Both the position numbers and the translations under genes were made by a program. A stretch of DNA of 64,000 bases from Nitrospinia bacterium (GTDB lineage: Bacteria; Nitrospinota; Nitrospinia; Nitrospinales; JAJDAT01): assembly GCA_029261715.1 (NCBI GenBank), contig JAJDAT010000047.1, forward strand, positions 1 through 64,000, given 5' to 3'. This document shows, piece by piece, positions 35,067-43,362 of the stretch (within the stretch, counting starts at the first letter, position 1; every line of letters starts with the position of its first letter). A model generated the notes under the pieces. The model was not told where the DNA came from. It ran no database searches and saw nothing but the letters and a program-made list of their open reading frames with translations.

Positions 35067-35172
35067 TTAAGGGAACCTCTAAAAACTGTTTTTGGCTACG
35101 AGTGGGCCTTATGAAATAAGGGCTTGCGAGTTGCCGCAAGTAAAAATATTGAATTATTAGAGATACCCTTAA
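35067..35172. mobile_element. 106-bp inverted-repeat element, MITE-like
   Basis: TTAAGGGAACCTCTAA at 35067-35082 faces TTAGAGATACCCTTAA at 35157-35172 (13 of 16 complementary, extending inward with more matches). TTAA at both outer edges could be a target duplication. The interior is non-coding and contains a small hairpin around AAGGGCTTGCG. It lies directly before the DUF433 gene and may carry its promoter. Confidence 0.5.
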
Positions 35173-35187
35173 AATAATCAGGTTTTT

Positions 35188-35418
35188 ATGGACGAGCAAA
35201 AAAAATTTAATCGCATAACCTTTGATCCGCAAATTTTGGGAGGACGAGCTTGTATTCGAGGAATGCGGATCTCGGTGGCGGTGATCCTTGGGCATATTGC
35301 AAATGGGGCAATGGTCGAAGACATTTTAGGGGATTATCCGGACCTTGAAGCAGAAGACTTCAAGCAAGTATTGGAATATGCGGCTTGGCTAGCTAAAGAA
35401 GAAGTCCACCTCGCATAA
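35188..35418 (+). CDS. DUF433 antitoxin (VapB45-like)
   Basis: A 76-residue DUF433 protein: ITFDPQILGGRACIRGMRIS, VAVILGHIANGAMVEDILGD, YPDLEAEDFKQVLEYAAW. It is a winged-helix type domain found as the antitoxin half of DUF433/DUF5615 pairs. The toxin gene starts nine bases after its stop. The ribosome site is weak (CAGG). It lies between the two hemW 3' copies. Confidence 0.9.
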   Translation: MDEQKKFNRITFDPQILGGRACIRGMRISVAVILGHIANGAMVEDILGDYPDLEAEDFKQVLEYAAWLAKEEVHLA

Positions 35419-35427
35419 AAAATCAAT

Positions 35428-35796
35428 ATGCGATTCCTTGCGGACATGGGTGTTTCTATTAGAGTTGTGGAATGGCTTCGCTCCGAGGGCCATGAAGCTG
35501 TTCATCTCCGAGAAGAGGGTCTTCAAACTCTACCCGATCAAGCTATTTTTGAGAAAGCTGGAAAAGAAAGTCGAACTCTTCTTGCTTTTGACCTTGATTT
35601 TGGAGAAATTATAGCGCTTTCTCACGAGCGACTAATAAGCGTCATCCTCTTCCGGTTACGCAATACTCGGACTCCTTTTGTGATTGACCGTTTACGTAAG
35701 GTTATAGATGAATCCGAAAAAGCTTTGAAGGAGGGCGTTATTGTTACTGTTGAAGACTCTCGACATCGGGTGCGTTATTTACCATTAGGGAAATAA
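35428..35796 (+). CDS. DUF5615 PIN-like toxin (VapC45/Mut7-C type)
   Basis: 122 residues. MRFLADMGVSIRVVEWLRSE, HEAVHLREEGLQTLPDQAIF, and LLAFDLDFGEIIALSH give the acidic residues of a PIN-like nuclease (D6, E31 region, D71/D73). Presumed RNase toxin paired with the upstream DUF433 protein. Both lie on a segment bounded by direct repeats of the hemW 3' end, consistent with arrival as a unit. Confidence 0.88.
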   Translation: MRFLADMGVSIRVVEWLRSEGHEAVHLREEGLQTLPDQAIFEKAGKESRTLLAFDLDFGEIIALSHERLISVILFRLRNTRTPFVIDRLRKVIDESEKALKEGVIVTVEDSRHRVRYLPLGK

Positions 35797-35852
35797 GGAG
35801 GGAAAACTGTTTGAGACTTTTAGCTCTTATACTTTTTCTAATGAAGCCGTGG

Positions 35853-36992
35853 TCAGGGCATAAATTCCAAAATAACCGAGTCGGCTAAAAAGAAGCCCTT
35901 TTTGGATAATCGAATATGCGAATCGTTCATTTCGATAAGGTCTTCTGATTTTAAATATTTTAACTGTTTTGAAAACTGTTCCGATAATGAAACACCATAA
36001 CGGTTTTCAAAATCTCCTAAATTGATTCCATCCGATAACCTAAGCCCCAACATCATTGTTTCGCCAATCGATGTGGCCTGATCTGGGCTTTCTTCAAAAT
36101 CAACCGCTTGCCCTGTTTTTAAAGTTTGTTCTATATATTTAACAGGGCTGTTTATGTTTTTTCGTCTTTTCCCGTTCCAATAACCAGAGGCTCCCGCACC
36201 CAAGCCTATATAATTGCCGTTGTTCCAATAGTTGATGTTGTGTCGACATTCTTTACCCGGTTTTGCAAAGTTCGATATTTCATATTGATCGTAACCCGCT
36301 TCTGCCATGGATTTTAATGTGTGTTTGAACAAAGTGAGTTGTCGTTCATCGTTAGGCGGAGTCATTTTGCCGGATTCCATATACGAGTAAAATGCGGTTT
36401 TAGGTTCGAATGTTAAATTGTATGCAGAGATATGATTTGGGTTTAATTGAATCGCTTGCTTTAAAGAATAGTCCCAATCTTCTAATGTTTGATTGGGAAG
36501 GGCAAACATCAAGTCTACTGAAACGTTATCAAATCCTTCGTTTTTAGCTTGCTCAACCGTTCGGCCAATGGCTTCTGGCCCATGGATTCTTTCTAATAGT
36601 TCCAGTTCGTGTGGAATAAATGATTGCGCCCCAACACTGACTCTATTAAACCCAGCGCTTTTAACCTGTTCAAAATAACCTGGCGTTATAGTTCCTGGGT
36701 TTGCTTCGACTGTGATTTCTGCGTTTGCGGCAATGTTAAAAAAACGAAAACACCCGTCTAAAATATTAGCTAAATCGTCAGCCGGAAGAGATGTTGGCGT
36801 GCCGCCTCCAAAAAAAATGGTGGAAACTTCTTGTTTGGATTGAGTGTTTTTTGCGGCCCATTCGATTTCTTTTAAAATTGCGGCGGGATAATCCTCGGGT
36901 TGCTCCCCTTTGATAGCATGTGAATTGAAATCGCAATAGCCACATTTGCGTTCGCAGTATGGGATATGTAAATAGAGGCTGAAGGCTTTCAA
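35853..36992 (-). CDS. hemW: Radical SAM haem chaperone HemW
   Basis: 379 residues. The N-terminus SLYLHIPYCERKCGYCDFNS carries the radical SAM cluster motif CxxxCxxC with the extra HemW Cys. FFGGGTPTSLPADDLANIL, ITVEANPGTITPGYF and FNRVSVGAQSFIPHELELLE follow. The C-terminal HemW domain ends with GETMMLGLRLSDGINLGDFE. HemW binds haem and delivers it to respiratory enzymes, and was earlier named as oxygen-independent coproporphyrinogen oxidase-like. The gene is intact. Its last 270 bases recur at 34663. Confidence 0.95.
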   Translation of the reverse strand: MKAFSLYLHIPYCERKCGYCDFNSHAIKGEQPEDYPAAILKEIEWAAKNTQSKQEVSTIFFGGGTPTSLPADDLANILDGCFRFFNIAANAEITVEANPGTITPGYFEQVKSAGFNRVSVGAQSFIPHELELLERIHGPEAIGRTVEQAKNEGFDNVSVDLMFALPNQTLEDWDYSLKQAIQLNPNHISAYNLTFEPKTAFYSYMESGKMTPPNDERQLTLFKHTLKSMAEAGYDQYEISNFAKPGKECRHNINYWNNGNYIGLGAGASGYWNGKRRKNINSPVKYIEQTLKTGQAVDFEESPDQATSIGETMMLGLRLSDGINLGDFENRYGVSLSEQFSKQLKYLKSEDLIEMNDSHIRLSKKGFFLADSVILEFMP

Positions 36993-37099
36993 AGAGAATT
37001 CGCTTTCGAAAAATTAGATTTGTCCTATAATACAACACTGATGATCTAGAAAAGTCTTAAAAATTTTTTAAACTCGAATGCCTATGGCTAAAATATATA

Positions 37100-38008
37100 A
37101 TGACCCAACCGAAATCGTATAAATCGGGCTACGCGGCGATTATAGGGAAACCCAATGTGGGAAAGTCCACTCTCTTAAACCGTTTAGTATCAGTTAAAAT
37201 TGCGGCTACTTCAAAAAGTCCGCAAACCACCCGCAATAAAATAACCGGAGTTTGCCATTTTGACGAAGGGCAAGTAATCTTACTAGATACGCCCGGAGTT
37301 CATAAAGCGACATCCAAGTTCAATAAAATAATGGTTAAAGCGTCGTTTAAAACTTACGATGATGTTGATGTCATTGTTTTTGTAATGGATGCCAGGCAAA
37401 AGTTTTGCGAGGAAGATCAATACGTTTTAGAAACTTTACAAAAGTGTAAAGTTGAAAAGATTTTAGCCCTTAATAAAATAGATCTAGTTCCCAAAGCAGA
37501 GCTGCTTCCTCTAATCGAAGAAATGAGTGGTTTGGGAGAGTTTACGGATATTGTCCCAATCTCGGCATTAAAAGATGATGGCATGGATGTTTTGGTCAAA
37601 TCCTTGCTGAAAAGAATGCCCGAAGGCCCGCAGTACTTTCCGGACGGCTCTTATACGGATTGCCCAGAGAGTTTCCTTATTGGGGAGATTATTCGAGAAA
37701 AAGCTTTTCGTTTGACTCGGTATGAAGTCCCATATTCACTTGCGGTAATGGTAGAAAGTTTAGTGGAACGAGAAAATGGGATGACAGTTATTAAGGCAAC
37801 GATTATTGTAGAAAAGGATTCTCAAAAGAAAATTGTCATTGGAAAGAGTGGCGGAATGCTTAAAGAGATAGGTTCCAGCGCGCGTCGTGAATTTGAAAGA
37901 CGGCTTAATTGTAAAGTGTTTTTAAGCTTATTTGTTAAAGTAAAAGCCAATTGGCGCGAAAGCGATTACTGTTTAAAGGAGTTTGGGTACGGACATGATT
38001 CATATTAA
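37100..38008 (+). CDS. era: GTPase Era
   Basis: 302 residues. The G domain shows IIGKPNVGKSTLLNRLVSV (G1), SPQTTRNKITGV (G2), LLDTPGVHKA (G3) and LALNKIDLVPK (G4). The C-terminal KH domain contains IVIGKSGGMLKEIGSSARRE. Era binds 16S rRNA and helps assemble the 30S subunit. It overlaps the following map gene by 14 bases, so they are co-transcribed. Confidence 0.97.
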   Translation: MTQPKSYKSGYAAIIGKPNVGKSTLLNRLVSVKIAATSKSPQTTRNKITGVCHFDEGQVILLDTPGVHKATSKFNKIMVKASFKTYDDVDVIVFVMDARQKFCEEDQYVLETLQKCKVEKILALNKIDLVPKAELLPLIEEMSGLGEFTDIVPISALKDDGMDVLVKSLLKRMPEGPQYFPDGSYTDCPESFLIGEIIREKAFRLTRYEVPYSLAVMVESLVERENGMTVIKATIIVEKDSQKKIVIGKSGGMLKEIGSSARREFERRLNCKVFLSLFVKVKANWRESDYCLKEFGYGHDSY

Positions 38009-38756
38009 AACCGACGACGAAGTCGAAATTATGCGCAAAAGCTGTCAATTGGCGGCCAGTGTTTTATTGATGATAGAGCCTCATATAAAAGCGGGTGTTA
38101 CCACCAATTATCTGAATGATATTTGTCATGAATTCATTCTTTCTAAGGATGCCATCCCTTCGCCTTTGAACTATAAAGGATTTCCGAAGAGTATTTGTAC
38201 GTCGGTCAACGACGAAATTTGTCATGGCATTCCATCAGATAGAAAGATCCGTAATGGGGATATTGTGAATTTGGACATTACCTGTTATCTCAACGGATTT
38301 CATGGAGATACCAATAAAACGTTTTTCGTGGGTTCCCCGAGGAAAAAACCCGCTAAATTAGTGTCCGCTTGTGGACAAGCCATTCGCAAAGGCATATCGG
38401 TGGTTAAAGCCGGCGCTCATTTAGGCGATATAGGCGCGAGTATTCAGGAATATGTTGAAGCTCAAGGGTATTCTATTGTGCGGGAGTTTTGCGGTCATGG
38501 CATAGGTAGAAATTTCCATGAAGAGCCGCAAGTATTACATTACGGGACTTATGGCCAAGGGGTGGAGTTAAAAAAGAATATGGTATTTACGATAGAGCCT
38601 ATGATCAATGAAGGTAAACCTGATCTACGGATTCTTTCCGATAACTGGACAGCCGTTACTATGGATGGATCGCTCTCCGCTCAATTTGAACATACCATTC
38701 TAGTGACCGAAGATGGTTATGAAGTGATGACTGAAATTGAAGGCACCTCGTTTTAA
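37995..38756 (+). CDS. map: Type I methionine aminopeptidase
   Basis: 253 residues from ATG 37995. Metal ligands and motifs are NLDITCYLNGFHGDTNKTFF (two Asp), FCGHGIGRNFHEEPQVLHYG (His), FTIEPMINEG (Glu) and SAQFEHTILVTEDG (Glu). SVNDEICHGIP holds the substrate His. It removes initiator Met co-translationally. AAAGGAG lies 13 bases upstream inside era. It has no N-terminal extension, so it is a type Ia-like form. Confidence 0.95.
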   Translation: MIHIKTDDEVEIMRKSCQLAASVLLMIEPHIKAGVTTNYLNDICHEFILSKDAIPSPLNYKGFPKSICTSVNDEICHGIPSDRKIRNGDIVNLDITCYLNGFHGDTNKTFFVGSPRKKPAKLVSACGQAIRKGISVVKAGAHLGDIGASIQEYVEAQGYSIVREFCGHGIGRNFHEEPQVLHYGTYGQGVELKKNMVFTIEPMINEGKPDLRILSDNWTAVTMDGSLSAQFEHTILVTEDGYEVMTEIEGTSF

Positions 38757-38887
38757 AAGATTTTAGGAAACCTTTTAAAATTCAGATTTGCCAAGAGCCT
38801 AGCCTTTAAAATCAATAGCTAGGCGATAGCAAACCGAGAAAATGCAAACTATTAAAGGTTCTCGTTAAATATTTGAGAGGTGGAGAC

Positions 38888-41125
38888 ATGACCCTCAAAA
38901 CTGCAAATGTGTTAAAAATATTCCGCTTTTTTCCTCTTATTATCTTAATTTTTTTAGCTCTATTGGCCTCTCCGGTCAGTTCTCAAGAAAACACGCCAAT
39001 AAAACATTCCTTAGAAGTTTGGCTAGAACCCGAAAAAAATAAGATTGCTGTAGAAGACCAGATTACGATCCCACAATCGGTTTCCTCCCATCCTGGGGGC
39101 AAACTTTATTTTATGTTGCATGCAGGATTAAATCCCCTCTCTCTGACTTCTGGATTGCAGCTTAAACGGATTGATGAAAAATCAAACTCTCAGCAGTTTG
39201 ATAAGCTTTTAAAATTATTTTCTCCATATAACGGAGTCCCTCGGGATTTCTTTAGCGTAACCCTTCCGAGCGATCAAAAAACTTTTTCAATAAAATATCA
39301 AGGTAAAATTTATCATCCGTTAGAGCGGGGAGGTGGAACGCCCGGAACCATCTCTTCTGAAGGGATATTGCTGTCGGGAGCGTCGAATTGGTATCCAGAG
39401 TTTGTCGATCACCTAGTAGTGTTCAAGATGAAGGTTCATCTTTCTCAAAAATGGAATGCAGTAAGCCAAGGAGAGAGAGTTGAGTACGATCGCACTGAAA
39501 AGGAAACAAAAGTAGCTTGGGAATCTAAAAATCCACAAGAAGAAATTTTTTTATTAGGAAATTCTTTTAGTTATTACTCTAGGAAAAGCAGTTTGACCGA
39601 AGCTATGGTGTTCCTACGCCAACCGGATGAAGACCTGGCCAATAAGTATCTGGATGTTACTTCTCAATATATCGAAATGTATGAAAAACTTCTGGGCGCC
39701 TATCCCTACAAAAAGTTTGCTCTCGTGGAAAACTTTTGGGAAACAGGGTTCGGAATGCCATCCTTTACGCTTTTAGGACCCAGAGTAATTCGCTTTCCAT
39801 TCATTCTTCATTCTTCGTACCCGCACGAAATACTTCATAACTGGTTTGGCAATGGGGTTTACGTGGATTATGAAAAAGGAAACTGGGCGGAAGGATTAAC
39901 AGCTTACCTTGCGGATCATCTTATTAAAGAGCAACGAGGTAAATCGGCAGACTATCGGCGTGGGACTCTGCAAAAATATACAGATTATGTATCCAGTCAG
40001 AATGATTTCCCTTTAGTAGATTTCCGATCTCGCCATAGTTCATCAACGGAAGCTATTGGGTATGGAAAATCTTTGATGGTTTTTCACATGCTCCGGCAAA
40101 AGTTTGGAGACGAACTTTTTATAAAAAGTCTTAATGCGTTTTATGAAAAACACAGGTTCCAAAGCGCTGGATTTGATGATTTGCGCAAAATATTTGAAGA
40201 GACTAGCGCTACCAATTTGAAAGATTTTTTTAAGCGTTGGGTGTCTTTTTCCGGCGCTCCTGAATTGAAAATTAGGCAGACTAAAGTTCTTCAAGTTGCA
40301 AGTGAATACAGATTAAAAGCGACGTTAGAACAAATCCAGCCAGGAAAGCCTTATTCACTGCGAGTACTCCTTGCGGTTACTTTGGATGGAGAGCCCCAAG
40401 CTTATCAAACCGTATTTGAAATGAACGATAAGGTCCATGAAATAGAACTCAAGTTGCCAGCCAAACCTTTGCGTTTGGATGTGGACCCGGAGTTCGATGT
40501 TTTTCGTCGTTTGTCTAGAAATGAACTTCCTCCAGCGTTAACCCAGGTTTTTGGCGCGGATAAGGTTTTAGCGCTACTGCCTTCTAAGGAAAAATCTTTA
40601 ATCGATTCTTATAGGGATTTGGCTGAATCATTGAAACAATCTTATTCTGATGGCGTGGAAATTAAAATGGATAACCAGATCCAAGAATTACCTGTCGATA
40701 AAACGGTATGGATTCTTGGTTGGGAAAATCTTTTTTTACCTCGATTTTCCTCAGCGCTCAAAAGTTATGGACTAAAGATTGATAGCGCTGAAGCCGCTAT
40801 TGGCGAGAAACGATTGCTTCGTAAAGGACATTCTTTAGCGCTCACGACAAGGAATCCTGATAACTCAGAGTTAGGTTGGGCTTGGATTGGTATAGGTAAT
40901 CCAGAAGCCATTCCTGGTTTTGCGAGGAAATTACCGCATTATCATAGATACAGCTACCTTGGGTTTGAGGGAAGCGAACCAACAAATATTCTCAAAGGAA
41001 AATGGCCGGTTTTGAATTCTCCCATGACGGTTTTTCTTTCAAAAGGAGAGGGTAAAAAGCCAGAGATTGGAAAACTCCTTTCCAGAAAAGCTCTAGCTTA
41101 TCTACCACTTCCTTTTTCTGAGTAA
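38888..41125 (+). CDS. M1-family-like metallopeptidase, exported
   Basis: About 745 residues from ATG 38888 (GAGAGG seven bases upstream). Residues 10-36 are a signal peptide (IILIFLALLASPVSS). An N-terminal beta domain precedes the gluzincin site HEILHNWFGNG (about residues 313-323), with the third ligand in GNWAEGLTAYLADHL about 20 residues later. The peptidase helical domain follows to about 460. The last 280 residues (beta-sandwich-like, then an alpha/beta part with VWILGWENLFLP) are unusual for M1 enzymes. The exopeptidase GxMEN motif is not evident (GFGMPSFTLLGP stands in its place), so it may be an endopeptidase or divergent aminopeptidase. Confidence 0.82.
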   Translation: MTLKTANVLKIFRFFPLIILIFLALLASPVSSQENTPIKHSLEVWLEPEKNKIAVEDQITIPQSVSSHPGGKLYFMLHAGLNPLSLTSGLQLKRIDEKSNSQQFDKLLKLFSPYNGVPRDFFSVTLPSDQKTFSIKYQGKIYHPLERGGGTPGTISSEGILLSGASNWYPEFVDHLVVFKMKVHLSQKWNAVSQGERVEYDRTEKETKVAWESKNPQEEIFLLGNSFSYYSRKSSLTEAMVFLRQPDEDLANKYLDVTSQYIEMYEKLLGAYPYKKFALVENFWETGFGMPSFTLLGPRVIRFPFILHSSYPHEILHNWFGNGVYVDYEKGNWAEGLTAYLADHLIKEQRGKSADYRRGTLQKYTDYVSSQNDFPLVDFRSRHSSSTEAIGYGKSLMVFHMLRQKFGDELFIKSLNAFYEKHRFQSAGFDDLRKIFEETSATNLKDFFKRWVSFSGAPELKIRQTKVLQVASEYRLKATLEQIQPGKPYSLRVLLAVTLDGEPQAYQTVFEMNDKVHEIELKLPAKPLRLDVDPEFDVFRRLSRNELPPALTQVFGADKVLALLPSKEKSLIDSYRDLAESLKQSYSDGVEIKMDNQIQELPVDKTVWILGWENLFLPRFSSALKSYGLKIDSAEAAIGEKRLLRKGHSLALTTRNPDNSELGWAWIGIGNPEAIPGFARKLPHYHRYSYLGFEGSEPTNILKGKWPVLNSPMTVFLSKGEGKKPEIGKLLSRKALAYLPLPFSE

Positions 41126-41580
41126 AGAAGAGTTTGTCTATGAATGACTCCAATCACGACTGCCATTTTGTTTTTAAGTTTTGTGGAACTGGCGTCAAAC
41201 AAAATTGGATTCAGTCTAATTCCCATTCCCAACGCATGTCATTCTGAAGCAAACTTTTAAGTTTGGTGAAGGATCTCGCCTCGATTCAATAAAAACTCTA
41301 CCTTTAAAGTCCTTTCTAACTTGATAGCGCTTTTCAAATTCGATTTTATTTCTTGATCGATTCTACTATTAATCCCCCTGATTTATTTACAATAGTTCCC
41401 CTTTTTAGCTTCCGAAAAATAACTTTTTCAGTCTCTTATTGATACTTATACTCATTCCTCTTATCAATTGTAAATATTTATAAAATAATGGTTTACGGGG
41501 TTTTTGAAAATTGATAGACTGGCCTCAAATGAATGGATTTCATCGTGATTACAATTAATTTATAGTTTAGGGGGTAGACC
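41126..41580. other. Spacer with an interspersed palindrome
   Basis: 455 bases with no gene. At about 41238-41280 a unit beginning GTCATTCTGAAGC and ending GAAGGATCTCGCC contains the hairpin AAACTT/AAGTTT and belongs to the same kind of interspersed repeat as those near 23.9 and 30.5 kb. The rest is AT-rich. No Fur box was seen before bfr. Confidence 0.55.
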
Positions 41581-42051
41581 ATGAAAGGCGATTCTCAAGT
41601 AATTGAAGGATTGAACGAAGTTTTGATGGCCGAATTGACGGCGATCAACATGTACTATATTCACTATCGAATGAAGGAAGACTGGGGATTCGATAAATTA
41701 GCCGAACATGACAAAAGCGAGTCTATGGATGAAATGCGTCATGCGGATAAAATGATTTGCCGCATTCTTTATTTAGACGGTACTCCGGATATGCAAAAGT
41801 ACGATACCGTCATGGTTGGCAATTCGGTAGAAGAGCATCTAAAGAATCAATATAAAGCGGAATGTGATCATGTCGAAAGACTTCAAAGGATAATCGCTCT
41901 TTGTATTGAAAAAAGAGACTTTGGTTCTAAGGAAATTTTGGACAGTATTTTAGAAGATACCGAAGAAGCTTGTGATTGGTTGGAAACGCAATTTGAAAGA
42001 ATCAAAGGGGTTGGAATTCAAAACTACCTTGCCGAGCATATGCACGGTTAA
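41581..42051 (+). CDS. bfr: Bacterioferritin with intact haem ligand but degenerate ferroxidase site
   Basis: 156 residues, aligning without gaps to E. coli Bfr from MKGD to QNYL. Met52 (haem ligand) is present in SMDEMRHADK. Ferroxidase residues Glu18, Glu51, His54 and Glu94 are kept. Positions 127 and 130, normally Glu and His, are Thr and Ala (EDTEEACDWLE). The diiron site therefore lacks two ligands, and this is probably the haem-type subunit of a mixed 24-mer that stores iron, with a catalytic partner elsewhere. It is convergent with fur. Confidence 0.93.
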   Translation: MKGDSQVIEGLNEVLMAELTAINMYYIHYRMKEDWGFDKLAEHDKSESMDEMRHADKMICRILYLDGTPDMQKYDTVMVGNSVEEHLKNQYKAECDHVERLQRIIALCIEKRDFGSKEILDSILEDTEEACDWLETQFERIKGVGIQNYLAEHMHG

Positions 42052-42070
42052 TTTTAGGTTTGAAATATGA

Positions 42071-42120
42071 GGAAGCTAGGAGCAAAAGAGGAGTGAGGGG
42101 TTTTTGCTCCAGGCTTCCTT
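42071..42120. terminator. Bidirectional terminator between bfr and fur
   Basis: GGAAGCTAGGAGCAAAA at 42071-42087 pairs with TTTTGCTCCAGGCTTCC at 42102-42118 (15 of 17). The A/T ends give a U-run in both directions, serving the convergent genes. Confidence 0.85.
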
Positions 42121-42125
42121 GCTCT

Positions 42126-42554
42126 TTACGATTTGCAATCGGAACAGATGCCGTAGAGAGCCATTTGATGGTTTTGCAATATGAAGTCGTGTTTTAAAGC
42201 GACATCTTTTTGAAATTGCTCGATAAGAGGATGTTCAAACTCCACAATTTTCCCACAATTATTGCAAACTAGATGATCGTGGTGACCTTGCCGAAATAAA
42301 CGTTCATAAAACTTTTTGCCGTTGGGTAAAGAATTTTCCCGCGCCAGTCCGCATTCGGTTAAAAGATTGATAGTCCGATAGACTGTCGCTATCCCAATCG
42401 ATGAGTCTATAGCTTTTGCTCGATCAAAAAGCTCCTCTATTTCTAAGTGCCCTTCGTTTTCAATAAAAGCCTTTAATATAGACTCCCGTTGCGGAGTCAA
42501 TCTTAGGCCTTTTTGTTTTAGATAGTCTTTAAGGATAGTGAGTTCTTGATCCAT
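42126..42554 (-). CDS. fur: Ferric uptake regulator Fur
   Basis: 142 residues. The winged helix (GLRLTPQRESILKAFIENEG, SIGIATVYRTINLLTECGLA) is followed by the dimer/metal domain with GHHDHLVCNNCGKIVEFEHP and a second Cys pair (GICSDCKS), which make the structural zinc site. HHDH and FEHP supply the regulatory metal ligands. It fits Fur rather than Zur or PerR by neighbourhood: three Fur-type boxes lie in the next 5 kb in front of tonB-system genes. It is convergent with bfr. Confidence 0.93.
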   Translation of the reverse strand: MDQELTILKDYLKQKGLRLTPQRESILKAFIENEGHLEIEELFDRAKAIDSSIGIATVYRTINLLTECGLARENSLPNGKKFYERLFRQGHHDHLVCNNCGKIVEFEHPLIEQFQKDVALKHDFILQNHQMALYGICSDCKS

Positions 42555-42738
42555 CGTTTTTAGTTCGAATTAAGCAGAAATTGAATTAACGAGTGTGGTC
42601 GTTATCGCTATTTTAGAAAAATAGGGGGAGATACTTTTTTAATTTGTTAATGATTTTGAAATTCATTATGAAAAACTAGCTTATTTTTTTGACAAAATCA
42701 ACAAAAACTCAAAAATTATTTTTAGATCTTAAAAATAA

Positions 42739-42782
42739 TTGACAGACTAAGCTGTTTGTATTATTATTGATATTCATTATCA
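42739..42782 (+). promoter_or_regulatory. Fur-controlled promoter without an adjacent gene
   Basis: TTGACA at 42739-42744, 17 bases, TATTAT at 42762-42767, then a Fur box TGATATTCATTATCA at 42768-42782, starting at the base after the -10. Transcription would run rightward. The next gene on that strand is exbB 580 bases away, which has its own promoter. The product may be a regulatory RNA or a long leader. Confidence 0.7.
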
Positions 42783-43197
42783 ATAAAGGTTGTTTTTATT
42801 GAGTAATTGAAGAAATTAGATGTTTTGGCTAGCGGGTTATTGGTTGTTCTTCTTGATAATGGTTTTTAAAGTCGTTTTTGATTGATATAGCAAAAAGTCT
42901 CCGAAGGTCGGCGAGTTAAAAACTTCCTGATTTGCCCCTTATCCCCTTCGTTTTCAACTTGTCGACCTTTTCTGAGCTTAATTTTAAGTTTTTAGTAGAT
43001 CGCTTGAAAATCAAATCAATTAGTTGAGGGAGGTACTATTTTTTAGTTAATTAAGGAAAATTCTAGAAATAGTAAAAATTTTTAAGAGATTTAAAGATCT
43101 AACTGCTATGCAATCTGATGGATAATTTTCTAACTGACAAGTCTTATGAATGGGCTCATTTGAAAATTAATAGGTTGAAAGTAGAGGGTTTAACCAG

Positions 43198-43241
43198 TTG
43201 ACAAAAAAGCTTATTAATAATATCATTGATAATCGTTTTCA
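43198..43241 (+). promoter_or_regulatory. Fur-controlled promoter of the exbB-tonB operon
   Basis: TTGACA at 43198-43203, 17 bases, TATCAT at 43221-43226, Fur box TGATAATCGTTTTCA at 43227-43241. Iron-loaded Fur would cover the -10 and start site. It lies 120 bases before exbB. Confidence 0.8.
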
Positions 43242-43362
43242 AATTAGACTTAGATTTTCGTAAAAACTGTATCGGTTTTATGCCCTTTATTGGGATTTTT
43301 CTTTTTGATCAAAACTGTAAACACAGTTTGTTTGATAATTTTTTAGTAGGAACGAGGTAATA

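Noticed and set aside
38797-38824. Hairpin GCCTAGC/GCTAGGC between map and the peptidase gene
   Set aside because: Seven base pairs, 14-base loop and no U-run; not enough for a terminator.
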